From Symbiodinium natans (taxonomy: Eukaryota > Sar > Dinophyceae > Suessiales > Symbiodiniaceae), in the NCBI GenBank assembly GCA_905221605.1, contig CAJNDS010002668.1:602501-664500 (forward strand): DNA of 62,000 nt. The letters are read 5' to 3'. Positions 33,351-44,557 of the stretch are shown here, piece after piece; position 1 is the first letter of the stretch, and each line of letters begins with the position of its first letter. A program made the translations under genes and the position numbers. The notes beneath the pieces are model-generated. The model saw nothing but the letters and a program-made list of their open reading frames with translations. It was not told the origin of the DNA and did not search any database.

Positions 33351-33692
33351 TAATTGCGGCTTACGGAGCGCTTACTTGACCTGGCGTGTTTTGTTGTGGC
33401 GGTTCGCTTGCTGACTGCGGCTTCGTGTTTGCTGACCCGTGGCTTTTTCTAATGCTGACTTTTCTAATTGCGGCTTACGGAGCGCTTACTTGACCTGGCG
33501 TGTTTTGTTGTGGCGGTTCGCTTGCTGACTGCGGCTTCGTGTTTGCTGACCCGTGGCTTTTTCTAATGCTGACTTTTCTAATTGCGGCTTACGGAGCGCT
33601 TACTTGACCTGGCGTGTTTTGTTGTGGCGGTTCGCTTGCTGACTGCGGCTTCGTGTTTGCTGACCCGTGGCTTTTTCTAATGCTGACTTTTC
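33351..33692 (+). repeat. 114-bp tandem repeat, exactly three copies
   Basis: Copies start with TAATTGCGGCTTACGGAGCG at 33351, 33465 and 33579 and appear identical. A diverged single copy is at about 29597-29680, on the other side of the satellite. Confidence 0.9.
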
Positions 33693-34185
33693 TAATTTGG
33701 GAGCCTCTGAAGACTCAAGGGATCATCGCGTCAATGCATTACAACGACCGTACGTTTTCCCTTTCGGATTGCTTGCTTCCGATGGTGGCTTTTGCGTTTT
33801 GCGACTGTGGCTTTTTCTAGTTCTGAATTTTCTAACTGGGGCAGCGGAGGCGGGCATATATTCTTTCTTGCTTCCTGCTCGCGGCTTTTTGTTTTCCGAC
33901 TGCGGCCGTCATGTTTTTTGATTGTTGCCTTGCTGTTTTCCGACAGTGGCCCTCATGTTTCCGACTCCACGTCCTCGTTTTTCGACTGCGGCCTCCATGT
34001 TTTCGACTTTGTTTGCTGAATTCGGCGTTGCCCGGATGGCAACCGTAAACCCCAAAGCCTAAAGCCTTACACTTGTAAGCTTCAACTTCCCACCTGCAGG
34101 GAGGGGAACCCTCGAAATGTCTGCTGACAACGGGTCGGTGTATCCCCGACACGCTTTTGGGAGGGCCTGGCGAGGATACACCTCC

Positions 34186-34685
34186 CCCTCTAAAGTTGGG
34201 GGTGGTCTCTACCATCATTTACTATGGGATTTGAGCTACTCACCATGGGCCCTCCGTTTCAGCTCTGTCACAGCTTCCGCTAGAGCTCCGTTACAGCTCC
34301 GTTGCACCTCCGTTGCAGCTTCCGTTACAGTTCCGTTGCAGCTCCGTTACAGCTCCCGTTACAGCTTCCGTTACAGCTCCGTTGCAGCTCCGCTACTAGC
34401 TCCCTTGCACCTCCGTTACAGCTCCTTTATAGCTTCCGTTACAGCTCCGTTACAGGACCGTTATCAAGTTGCTGCTTCTGCTTCGGCTCCGTTACAGCTT
34501 GCTACAGCCGGTAGCGATCCGTTGCAGCCTTCCGATACTGCTCCGTTGCAGCTCCGCGTCAAATCCGTTACAGCTCCGCTCCTTTCCGGTACAGTTTCTG
34601 TTACAATCCCCGTTACCGGCGAGCATTTCTGTCATAGTAGGGGCCTGCAAATGATGGTAGAGCCCCGCCCCAACTCTAAAGAATA
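34186..34685. repeat. TIR-bounded 12-bp minisatellite
   Basis: The interior (34250-34620) is an imperfect 12-bp repeat (GTTACAGCTCC/GTTGCAGCTCC). It is framed by inverted arms CTCTAAAGTTGGGGGTGG ... CTCTACCATCATTT (34186-34226) and AAATGATGGTAGAGCC ... CCCCAACTCTAAAG (34645-34685). Confidence 0.7.
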
Positions 34686-35054
34686 CAAGGCTCTAGCACC
34701 CCAAATGCGAAAAAACCCTGATACGTACCCCTAAACCCCAAACCCCCAACCCCAAACCCTAAACCCTAAACCTGCTGGGTGCGAGGACCTTCCACAACAA
34801 GGTCTCGAGGCGCTCCTGGGCCATAAGAAAGGCTATCAGCCCCCTGGTCTCCCTGCCTCGACCTTTTTTCTGAGCCAGGGTGTAGGGTTTAGGGTTTAGG
34901 GTTTAGGGTCCCGAAAACTGGGGTACAAGGTGCCGATAAGGCCTTAAACCTCGAATAACCCAGAAGTCTTGCTAAGCTCTGAACTGGTATTTGCTTAAGA
35001 ACCCAAAAATGTAAAGATATATATAATGCAGGCCATAATTACACCCTATACTAT

Positions 35055-35146
35055 CCTTGGGGACCAAATGAACCATATAAGGGTTCATGGTTCATGCACC
35101 TAGGCATTGTAGTAGTTTAGGGTCAAGGTTCATTTGGTCCCCAAGG
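35055..35146. mobile_element. 92-bp element with perfect 20-bp TIRs
   Basis: Left end CCTTGGGGACCAAATGAACC, right end its exact reverse complement. The interior contains a second, shorter inverted match around GGTTCATGGTTCATG. Confidence 0.8.
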
Positions 35147-35378
35147 AATGTAAACTCACGTGAACCATAAACCCTTTCAGGGCTCATTGTGGTCCCCCAA
35201 AGTACGGAACTTGTAATTCTTGGCCCTAGACCTCAAGCCCCAAACCCGACACACCGAATTCGAGACCCAGTAAGGGTAGTTGTCGTCAAGGTGCTATGTT
35301 CTATTTAGGAAGAGAACTACCCATAAAGCCGGAAAGCAAAAATCCCCAACAAAGGCAAAGGCACACAGCTTTCCTTAG

Positions 35379-35449
35379 CCGATGTCGATCAAAGGCTACG
35401 CGCCACTCTGCGACTACATGCGGTCTTCAACTTCGCGCAGATGCTTCAG
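35379..35449 (+). CDS. Exon-like island
   Basis: Acceptor GCTTTCCTTAG, donor CTTCAG|GTGGGT, frame 'DVDQRLRATLRLHAVFNFAQ'. Helical composition; family not recognised. Confidence 0.5.
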
Positions 35450-35660
35450 GTGGGTTTAGGGTTTAGGGTTTATAGGGTTTAGGGCATAGGGTGGAGTTTA
35501 GGTTCAAGTGTGTCAAGATGTTAAGGTTTGAAAGGTATTCATGGGTTAGTTAGGGTGTACTTAGAGTGTCCTTTGGGGATGATACTCTCTTTATGAGGTA
35601 CAAGTTTGCTCCGGGTAAGTCAAAAGGGCACAAGCCGAACCGCAACCTTGGGGGGCGTTG

Positions 35661-35706
35661 GTTTAGGGTTTAGGGTTTAGGGTTTAGGGTTTAGGGTTTA
35701 GGGTTT
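35661..35706 (+). repeat. Interstitial TTTAGGG array
   Basis: Six to seven perfect units ending 36 bp before the exon-like island at 35743. Confidence 0.9.
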
Positions 35707-35742
35707 CCGGAGTCATTCCTACTGGGATCTGGGTTTGCACAG

Positions 35743-35788
35743 GCCAAGGCAAGTAAATGGGGCAATCGCCGGAGCCTGCCGATTCAAG
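35743..35788 (+). CDS. Exon-like island
   Basis: Acceptor GTTTGCACAG, donor TTCAAG|GTGTTT, frame 'AKASKWGNRRSLPIQ'. Borders near consensus; 400 nt downstream of the previous island. Confidence 0.45.
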
Positions 35789-36494
35789 GTGTTTGAGGAG
35801 CGCCATTTATCGGGGTAAGGGCTGAATGCCGAAACAGGGTTTGGGTTTGGGGTTTAGGTTTCAGGGTTTATACAGGGGGTAGAGGGTTGGATTCTTGGGC
35901 CACGCTAGAACCCCGAAGTTTGAAGGCTAAGGACGGTGCGCAGCCCTTCCTTGCCCTTTGTTTCGTAGAGAGCGTTCGGAGCAGGCACTGTGGAGTATTT
36001 CGCCACATTCGGGGTCTCCTGAATACACCCAAAACATGTGTAAACCGTAAAAGTAAGACGAAAGCCCCAAAACTCCTCAGATGCAGTTCTGAGCCACGAG
36101 TAGAGACATTGAAGTAAAGGCCCCTGTATGATACTAACTTAATTTGCTGGGCTTAGAGCCGAAGCTCTAAACCCCAAACCCCAAACCTTAATCAAGGGAC
36201 TTAGAGCCTAAGTTATGATACTTATACCTGGGGCCCTTGTACCCCTACCTAGAAGCTCTTTTGACTTCGTAAGTCTACTTAGTATCCCCTACAACCCCCA
36301 TGATCTGCCCCATAACCCGACTGACTGACCCTACTTACAAAGTCAAAAGACCCTATGCGGGTTTAGGGTTTAGGGTTTCGCGTTTAGGGTTTCGGGTTTA
36401 GGGCGAGGTCCGATCAAACTTTGGTGCCGATACCTTGCCTTACTATATGCATGATAGGAACGTTATGCACCCGACCCCCCGCCACCCCCCCTAG

Positions 36495-36578
36495 CATTGC
36501 GGCTCGCGAGGGTGAGAACGTGCCAGCCAACGTTGCGCAGCTGCAAGAGCAGGTCCTCCGGCTTTGCTTTGGGGCAGG
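36495..36578 (+). CDS. Exon-like island
   Basis: Acceptor CCCCCCCTAG, frame 'AREGENVPANVAQLQEQVLR' then 'LCFG'; donor probably CAGG|GTTTAA. The second half looks like coiled coil. Confidence 0.45.
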
Positions 36579-37628
36579 GTTTAACCTAATTTAGGGTTTG
36601 GGGTTGAGGGTTTAGGGTTAATTACATCACCTGAACAACCTCGGTCACAGGCAAGCTACCACAGGAACCCTGAAGCAAAAAAGGGTTTAGGGTTTAGGGT
36701 CTATTGTTCAGGGTTCAGGGTTCAGGGTTTAGGGTTTAGGGTTTAGGGTTTATAGGCTTTAGGGTTTATAGGCTTTAGGGTCTAGGGGGGGCAAGTTTCG
36801 TTTTGTCGTTGGGGCTTGGGGGTTTTGCAGACTCAGCTAGCGGTTGGGCTTGAAACTTGTTGGGTTCCCTTGTCTAGTAGGGTTTAGGGTTTAGGGTTTA
36901 GGGAATGTTTAACCTTCTGTATTCCCTGGTTATCGGAGAAGTGAAGAAGGGTTTGGGTCCAGGTTTTAGGGTTTGGGGTTACAGTCCTGGGATAAAAACA
37001 AAAAAGGGTTTGGGGTTAAGGATTATGAGCAGGTCATCCAGCTTGCTTAGGGCTAAGGGGTTTTAGGGTGCAGGCCTTGGAAACGGGAAACCATGCTGTT
37101 AACCTGCCGACGCGCTATACGGGGGTTTACAAAAATAAGGGACCCTTAATGTAGACCCCCAAATAGTAGGGTTCCCCTTATAATAAGGACCCCAATAAGG
37201 CACCCCAAATTTCGGAAGCCCTAAACCTTAACCCTAAACCCAAACCCTTTGCAGTGGCAGGCTGCATACTTGCAGACTTCCAGGCTCACTTGTCAAGACA
37301 AGCAAGTCGCCCATGAGGCATGCATGCTTGTGCGGGATGATCCAGAATGTTTTGTTCCTCCAACATGCATCCCTTCTCCAAAGCCAGTACCCTCCAACAA
37401 AAACACTAACCCAAACCCCAAACCCCCAAGCCCCAAACCCTAAACCCTAAACCCTAAACCCTCAAACCTAAACCCTAAACCTTAAACCCTAAACCCTAAA
37501 TCTAACCTTAAGCAAGAGCGCCGATCCCCATCCATCGGGGCTCCCGGCACATGGCAGGTGCGAAGAGAGGGCGAGCAAGCCCTTCGATTCTACATCCTCT
37601 TCCTCCTCGGCTTCATGTGCCTTAGCTT

Positions 37629-37723
37629 GGGGTTTTGGGTTTAGGGTTTAGGGTTTAGGGTTTAGGGTTTAGGGTTTAGGGTTTAGGGTTTAGGGTTAGG
37701 GTTTAGGGTTTAGGGTTTAGGGC
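37629..37723 (+). repeat. Interstitial TTTAGGG array
   Basis: About 13 units with one TTAGGG slip. Upstream of it, 37513-37626 has an open frame with a hydrophobic stretch 'RFYILFLLGFMCLSLG', a possible membrane exon. Confidence 0.9.
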
Positions 37724-37774
37724 TTGGGGTTTAGGATCCAGCTGCCGTTTTGGGTTTATGGTGGACATTGCCAG

Positions 37775-37843
37775 GTGTTGCTGTTGATGGAAGGTTGCTG
37801 TGCATGCATGTTCCAGCTCATGAAGTATTTGCTGCCTCATCAA
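37775..37843 (+). CDS. Exon-like island
   Basis: Acceptor ACATTGCCAG, donor CATCAA|GTGCAA, 23 codons in phase 0 including 'LLLMEGCCACMFQLMKYLL', hydrophobic with a Cys cluster. Confidence 0.45.
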
Positions 37844-38094
37844 GTGCAAACGCCCTCTTATAGCCCAAAAACCTAAACCCTAAACTCCCCAAACATGTGA
37901 ACCCTAAGCCTGACCAATAATTACGCACCTTACCCTATTTTTTAAGGGTAGACAGGTTACTCTAGTAGGTAGGACATCAAGCCCCTATCCACCCTAAACC
38001 CCTGTAACCCCTTTAAGCCCTCAACCCCCCTCGACCCTAGACTTTAAACCCTAAACCCTGCAGCCTACACCCTAAACCCTAACCCTAAACCCTA

Positions 38095-38297
38095 AACCCC
38101 AAACCCCAAACCCCAAACCCCAAACCCCAAACCCCAAACCCCAAACCCCAAACCCCAAACCCCAAACCCCAAACCCCAAACCCAAACCCCAAACCCCAAA
38201 CACCAAACCCCAAACCCCAAACCCCAAACCCCAAACCCCAAACCCCAAACCCCAAACCCCAAACCCCAAACCCCAAACCCCAAACCCCAAACCCCAC
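38095..38297 (-). repeat. Variant array (CCCCAAA)n, i.e. (TTTGGGG)n
   Basis: About 29 consecutive units sharing one A-to-G change against TTTAGGG. Only two deviant units (CCCAAA, CACCAAA). It follows a few normal CCCTAAA units. Confidence 0.95.
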
Positions 38298-38305
38298 CCC
38301 ACGAG

Positions 38306-38411
38306 GAGTGGCCTGGGTGCCGGGCACGGCTCGCGCTTCCTCAACGCCAAGCGAGCCGAGAGCGTCATCGAAGCCATCCGCATGCTGCAGCACCTGCTGA
38401 GCCTTCGGTGA
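38306..38411 (+). CDS. Putative terminal exon with stop codon
   Basis: Directly after the (CCCCAAA)n array. The frame contains 'FLNAKRAESVIEAIRMLQHL' and ends 'LSLR' with TGA at 38409-38411. GC-rich, codon-like and amphipathic. It may end the gene whose exons include 35379-37843. Acceptor ACCCCACGAG. Confidence 0.45.
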
Positions 38412-38829
38412 AGTGGGGCTTAGGGGTTTAGGGTTTAGGGTTCAGGGTTTAGGGTTTAGAGACTTTGGCTTTTGGGGTGTTGGGTGTTTTGCGGTTTTTG
38501 GGGCAACGAAAAACTCATAGGCGGCAGGGGTTTAAGGTCCCTCGAAGTGCAGTAATGTTAGGGTCCCTTTAATAAACCCCCCCCCCCCCCCAAATCTTGT
38601 TTTGGTCCCCGGGGTTTGGAGGGGTGGAAAAAAAGACGGGGTGCCAATAATGAATTCTGGGGGTCTGGGGTCTGGGGGTCTGGGGGGGGGTCATCTGTCA
38701 GAGCAGACCCAGCAGACCAGTCTGGAGGCAGCTTAGCTTCTCTGTGTGCTTCTTGCTTGAGAGATGAAGCTCAATCTGTTGAAGAGGTTCTAGGTAAGGA
38801 AACCCTGCTCTCAGATCTCTGGCGGTTTT

Positions 38830-39520
38830 CCTGAATTCCAGGATCCGAAGGCTGAAGTCTTAAGCTTCAGGGGTTCTTGTCTTGAGACTTAGACCAGGGC
38901 CCGAAGGCTGAAGTCTTAATCTTAAGGGACTCCTGTCTTGAGACTTAATTACAGGAAGCCATTTAAACTTAAGGCTTCTTGGTTCCCCCCCCTCCCTCGC
39001 CGAATTTATTATTGCCACCCTTTATTATTGTCATTTTTGGAGGCCCGTAAGGGGTACCCTTGCCGGACTTGTTTTCGAGCTCCGGCGGATAAGGATTTTA
39101 GTAAGGAAACCTAGCTTTCAGACCTTTGCCGGTTTCCTGAATTCCAGGACCCGAAGGCTGAAGTCTTAAGCGAGACTTAGACCAGGACACGAAGGCTGAA
39201 GTCTTAAGCTTCAGGGACTCTTCTCTTGAGACTTAGACCAGGACCCGGGAGCTGCAGCAATCTCAAAAGACACCTGATACCTGCTTTCTCTGAAGAAACA
39301 GCCCTGAAACAGCAGTTTCTCGCAGCTCTGGAGCTGCAGCCGTAAGTCTTTCACGGCTTCTGTGCTGCTCTGAGAGCAGGGGCCTCCGTAGCAAGGCTCT
39401 CTTTCTCAGCCTCTGGGAGCTGCAGCAATCTCAAAAGACACCTGATACCTGCTTTCTCTGAAGAAACAGCCCTGAAACAGCAGTTTCTCGCAGCTCTGGA
39501 GCTGCAGCAATCTTAGAAGA
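38830..39520 (+). repeat. Tandem and direct repeats, non-telomeric
   Basis: Repeats of CGAAGGCTGAAGTCTTAAG with GAGACTTAGACCAGG (38840-39245), then a 91-bp sequence GAGCTGCAGCAATCTCAAAA... present twice (39249-39340 and 39417-39508). No gene seen in 38600-39950. Confidence 0.8.
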
Positions 39521-40404
39521 CAAGCACTCTCAAACGAGATCTGCTTCTCTAAAGACTGAGCCTCGGAGCTCTTTCAAGCCAGCTCAGCTGAAAAGTCTTC
39601 TCTGCAATGGAACTCTTAAGCGATTCTCAGTAAAATTTTCAATTCCAGGCCAGAAAAATTTTAGAATTACCACCCTTTATTATTATCACCGCACCCCCCT
39701 ATATAGACTTGTTTACATACATCGGCCCGAAAACCTCCCGTAATGGAAAGTAGTCTTCGGCTGGACCCCTCTGGCCCGGCGAATTTTAGTATTACCACCC
39801 CATTTGTAAATGGGACTCCAACATTAGGGTTTGGGGGTTTAGGGGTTGTAGGGGTTAACTAGTGCTTATGAGGACAAGAGGCTGGGTTCAAAAAAGGGCT
39901 TGGGGGTGCCCTGAACCCCAAGCACTAGACCCCAAACCCTAAACCCTAAACCCAAGGGTCTAGGAAGGCCCTGGGGATATGTTTAGATATTCACCTCTTG
40001 GGTTTAAGCGGATGATGTGTGGGAACATTTGTCAGAAGGTTTTCCGGTGTGCTTAAAAAAACTTCGGAGAGCATCTCAGAACCCAAAAAAGTTGGCATTC
40101 GTTTCGACCCACATCCTTGACCCACTTCCACCTGCGTCCCTAAACCCTAAAGGTCCTAAACTCCAAGACCCAACTCTATACCCTACTTCGGGTTTAGGGT
40201 TATAGGGTTTAGGGTTTAGGGTTTGGGGTTTGGGGTTTAGGGTTTAGGGTTGGGCTTTTCTTTTGTTTGGGCCTAGCATTCCACGACCCTCAAAGCAGTG
40301 GTCAACCTCAAGCCCTTTGTCGGACGTTCAGGGTTTAGGGTTTAGGGCTTAGGGTTTAGGGTTGAGGGTTTAGGGTTTAGGGTTTCGGGTTTAGGGTTTA
40401 GGGT

Positions 40405-40498
40405 TCTAAGCCTACTTATAACCTACTCAGGGGACTTAGGGGGTTTACAAGTACAGTTATAACTGGGGGTATAAGTGCCCATGAACCTCCAAGTAGGG
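40405..40498. mobile_element. MITE family B
   Basis: CTACTTATAACCTACTCAGG ... GCCCATGAACCTCCAAGTAGG. Confidence 0.55.
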
Positions 40499-41649
40499 TC
40501 CCTTGCGTGAGTCCCCTCGTTAGTCCGTTTAGGGTCTGTGGGTTTAGGGTTTATAGGGTTTGCAGGCTTGATAGGTAGGGTTTATAGGGTTCAGAGGGTT
40601 TATAGGGTTAATCCGGGTTCAGGGTTTATAGGGTTTATAGTGTTTATAGGGCTTATAGGGCCCATAGGATGTACAGGGTTTATAGGGTTCATAGGGTTCA
40701 TAGGGCTTATAGGGTTTACAGGGTTTACAGGGCTTGGGTTTACAGAGCTTTTGGTTCAAGGTTGAGGCTTGGGTTTAGGAAAGCCCCCGAAGCCAAGAAG
40801 CCTCAACTTCAGGAAAGCCACCCCGCGCGGCATCTACTGGGGCCACTCGGCTACATCTGATTGGGACTTGTTTGTTTTGGTTTCGGGCCCTAAACCCTAA
40901 ACCCTAAACCCTAAACCCCTAAACCCTGTGGCGGGAGCCTGGCAGTTCCGGATTCTACGGGCTTGAACAAGGGGGCAGTTGCTTAGGTCTTAAGGGTTTT
41001 GGGGTTGAGGGTTAGTTGAGGGTTAAGGGTGAGGGGTTGAGGGGTTGAGGGGTTGAGGGGTTGAGGGGTTTAGGGGTTAAGGGGTTTAGGGGTTTAGGGG
41101 TTTAGGGGTGTAGGGGTTTAGGGGCTTAGGGCTTAGGGTTTAGGGTTTAGGGTTTAGCTGCCTTTGCCGCAAAATCCTGTGATTGAAGAGTGGAAGGCCA
41201 GCCCTCCAAGTTTAGACCATACATGGTCACTGGTGCTACCTGAAGTGAACACAGGACACTAAAAACCCTAAACACCTAAACCTGCATTGTGCGAGAGTGA
41301 AGCCCTAAATTGTTTAGGGTTTAGGGTTTTAGGGTTCAGGGTTCAGGTTTTAGGGTTTAGGGTTTAAGCCCGAAACCCTAAGCCGAAACCCACACAAAGC
41401 CCCAGCTCCAAAAACTCGCGCCGCTAAAGCTAGCTAAGCTGTGGCGCAGGGCAGACAAAAGTCAGCTGCATAAACGCCTTGCAACCCTTAACCCTACGGC
41501 CTACACACCCTAACATCAAAACCCTACTTGAGGTTCATGGGCTGTTCTACGTGGGGATATACGTCGGGTAGGATTGGGTAAGTTATGAGTCGTCAGAGCC
41601 CATGATCTTCTTCCATTCCAACAACACCCTGAACCCTAAACCCTGGAAA

Positions 41650-41726
41650 TAGGGTTTAGGGTTTAAGGTTTAGGTTTTAGGGTTTAGGGTTTAGGGTTTA
41701 GGGTTTAGGGTTTAGGGTTTAGGGTC
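41650..41726 (+). repeat. Interstitial TTTAGGG array
   Basis: About ten units. Upstream, 41030-41120 holds the variants GGGGTTGA and GGGGTTTA. Confidence 0.9.
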
Positions 41727-41735
41727 TGCCGCCAG

Positions 41736-41830
41736 GCTACCTCATCGCCAGGGCTCATGCCCTCCAGGCGCCCAGGCAAACGCCGGAGGACTCAAACAGG
41801 GACTTCTGTGATGAACCCTCAGCCACCTTG
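41736..41830 (+). CDS. Exon-like island
   Basis: Acceptor TCTGCCGCCAG just after a TTTAGGG array, donor ACCTTG|GTGGGT. Frame 'YLIARAHALQAPRQTPEDSN' then 'RDFCDEPSATL'. 31 codons, family not recognised. Confidence 0.45.
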
Positions 41831-42223
41831 GTGGGTACGCCCCAAAGCCTGCCCACAGGAACCTTCTTTTTGTGAAGACCCCCTTCCCCCAAACCCTGAA
41901 CCGACGAGCTGGTGTTTTTCTACCGGACGTGATTGTTCAGCTGAGCGGGCGGCCAAAGAAACCCTCATTCCTTTTTGGGGGCCTGGAGAGCCAACCCTTT
42001 TCGAAAGGGTTTAGGGCTTAGGGTGTAGGGAATATTAAAGACCCCCCCCATATAATATAAGATACCTTTAAGGGGAGTATTTAACATTCGGGGGTAGGGG
42101 GGCTATAATATTCAGGGGATGGGATTACGCCTCAAACCCTAACCTAGGCACATCAAGAAAGGGCGGCCCACAAATCAAAGTTATCGTGGACGCACAAATC
42201 GAGAAGTGTACCAAGCTGGCAAA

Positions 42224-42345
42224 CTTGGTCGCTGAGTGGTACCCTTTGGCCTTTCTGGGGTCTGGCTTCCCTCATAAAAAGGTAACCAGCCTCAATTATA
42301 CAAGGGTACCCTTATTACAATATGGTTCATTACTGGGCTACCAAG
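42224..42345. mobile_element. CTTGGTAGCCCAG-family TIR element
   Basis: Starts CTTGGTCGCTGAGTGGTACC and ends CATTACTGGGCTACCAAG, same ends and internal GTGGTACCC as introns 3 and 4 of the reductase gene. The sequence before it (about 42172-42223) is open ('IVDAQIEKCTKLAN'), so it may be an intron here too. Confidence 0.65.
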
Positions 42346-42781
42346 CAGAAAGACCCTAAACCCTTGCCTTCATGGTCCGAGCGCGAGCGATGAAACCCTA
42401 CACCTTCTAGGGGTTTAGAGTTTAGCGTTTAGGGTTTAGGGTTTAGGGCTTGAGAGTTTTGAGGATGGAAGCCCTTCCCGAATCCGAAGGTCCAAGATCC
42501 GAAGGCTTCACAGGTCCCCCCTTGCAACCCGAAACCGGACACCCTAAACCCCTAGGCTTCACAACCCCAAACCCTAAACCCTCAACCCTAATGCAGGATC
42601 TGGTGCTCGTCCGGCTCGCCTGTCTCATGCGCAGCTTAGCTGTTCGATGAATGCCTGTGGGGTTTAGCGTTTAGGGTTAAGGGTCCCGAAGCAAAGAACA
42701 GTGGCAGGGCTCTCACCCCCCCCCCCCCCCCCCCGAAATCTTATCAGAAACAGAAGCGCCTCCTTGCGCCTTCACAGCACT

Positions 42782-42911
42782 GCTTGCCAAGAAGCCCAGC
42801 GTTACCCTTAACCCTTTGTTTGGTTCAAGCTTCCCTTGTAAAGTGACCAACCCCAAAAAGGGATGCCCTTTTCATAATATGGTTGCTGGGTGAATTACAA
42901 AGCTTGCCAAG
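42782..42911. mobile_element. 120-bp insertion with 10-bp direct repeat
   Basis: GCTTGCCAAG occurs at 42782-42791 and 42902-42911. Between them is sequence related to reductase intron 4 (GGTTCAAGCTTCCCTTGTAA, CCAACCCCAAAAAGGG). Confidence 0.65.
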
Positions 42912-42974
42912 GTATTGAAGACATGTCCGAGTACGAGCAGTTGAAGATCAGCGCCTCGTTCTGCAGTGGGAAGG
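42912..42974 (+). CDS. Exon-like island beside a TIR-like insertion
   Basis: Frame 'IEDMSEYEQLKISASFCSGK', donor AAGG|GTGCTC. The sequence before it is a 120-bp insertion ending GCTTGCCAAG. Joining across that insertion keeps an open frame to the bases upstream of 42791. Confidence 0.4.
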
Positions 42975-43222
42975 GTGCTCCTTTCACTTGTCTTTCTTCT
43001 GGCTGGCCCTTAGGACTTTAGGAGGGGTTCAGAAGTCAGCCAAGTTCAGTTCATGCCCACGATCACATCTCGTACTTCTGGTCCCTTCTCCTGCTGCCTG
43101 CTCTCATACGCCCCTCCTGTAGCTTAGGGTACCCTAACCCGAAACCCTTAACCCTAAACCTAAACCCTAAACCCTGTTGAAGTTGAGGGGATACGAGGGT
43201 TTCGAGAGATTTCCCTGCGCAG

Positions 43223-43309
43223 GCTGGAGTTACCTCGGGCCGCAAGAGCAGCTAACGCTCACGAACCACTTCCTGGCAGATGGGATTGAGGCCGCCAGCC
43301 TCGTAGAGG
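43223..43309 (+). CDS. Exon-like island
   Basis: Acceptor TTCCCTGCGCAG, frame 'WSYLGPQEQLTLTNHFLADG' then 'IEAASLVE', donor GAGG|GTTAGG. 28 codons, family not recognised. Confidence 0.45.
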
Positions 43310-43979
43310 GTTAGGGTTTACATAGGGTTCGGGTTTTAGGGTTTTGGGTTTTAGGGTTTAGGGTTTAGGGTTTGGGGTTTTAGGGCTTCTGTGTTTGCTG
43401 GAGTCAGTTCCTGCTTCTCATGGGGACAGGGTCCGGCGTTGCTGATGGGCAAAGTGCAAGGAAGTCTGATGGGGCAAAGTCGGCAAAGTGCAAGGAAGAG
43501 CCATGCAAGAGCGGTCTGTGTGCGTGGTGGTCAAAGAGCCACTGCCGATTTGAGTTGACTTTTCCTGTAAGTCCGGTGGTCGCGGGCCACTGCCTTGAGC
43601 TGGCTGTAATGCCACGACAGGCCTGACATTGACTGAGCGCCTGTGAGAGAGAGAGAGAGGGCTTCTGGGTGTAGTTCGCGTTTAGGGTTTAAGGCCGCCA
43701 GCCTTGTCTTACTTGGCCAATAGTAGAGCTTTAAACTTGTTGGTTTCCTTCTATACAGTAAGAATAACAAAGTGTAACCGATTTTATTGCTTGGCGATTG
43801 GAGAAGTAAGGTTTGGATTTTAGCGTTTAGGGTTTCACAGAATTTATAGGGATAGCGTTCATAGGGTTTACAGGGTTCATAGGGTTTAGGGTTTATAGGG
43901 CGTCTGATGATGGTCCGTTTTGGATCCCTCTTTTTTCTGGCACCTAATATTAAGGGTACTCCAAAACGGATTACACTTT

Positions 43980-44103
43980 TGACAACCACCCAAGTGTAGT
44001 TAGAACCCACTTGTAAGCCCCGTAAGTACCCCAATAGGGTTACTATTTGGTGTTTAAGTATAGTCATCATTGCATGGGTTACTAAGTACCATGAACCTCT
44101 CCC
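43980..44103. mobile_element. MITE family B
   Basis: Contains GTAAGTACCCCAATAGGGTT and ends ACTAAGTACCATGAACCTCT. Confidence 0.55.
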
Positions 44104-44557
44104 GTCGACCCCTTTAGGGTTTAGGGCTTAGGGCTTGGGGCTTAGGGCTTAGGGTTTAGGGTTTAGGGTTTAGCGTCCTCATTTTGTTGCAGGACCTGGC
44201 TTGTGTCTTTGAGTTCCTTCCCGACTGCTGCTCGGCTGGGCTTATAGGGCGTTTAGGGTTCAGGCTTCAGGGTTCAGGGATTCGGGTTTAGGGTTTAGGG
44301 TTTCCTCTGGCAAAAAGACAGGCTTTGGGGTGCAGGGCTTTATAGGGTTTTGGGCTCAGTGTTTGGGGTATTGGGTTACATAGGCTTTGTTGTTCATAGA
44401 CCTTGGGCTCCCCGCCCTTCCCCCCCAATCCCGAAAACCCTAAACCCTAGACCGTAAAGTTTACGGCGTAAACCCTAGACCCTAAACCCTAAACCCTAGA
44501 CCCTAAACCCTAGGCCCTAAAATCTAAACCCTAAACCCTAAACCCTAAACCCTGCAG

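Noticed and set aside
34117-34734. 205-codon frame rich in Ser-Val-Thr-Ala-Pro-Leu
   Set aside because: Product of the 12-bp minisatellite; period divisible by three.
38072-38393. Three overlapping ~100-codon frames of Gly-Phe-Val-Trp-Gly-Leu repeats
   Set aside because: Pure product of the 7-bp (CCCCAAA)n array read on the minus strand.
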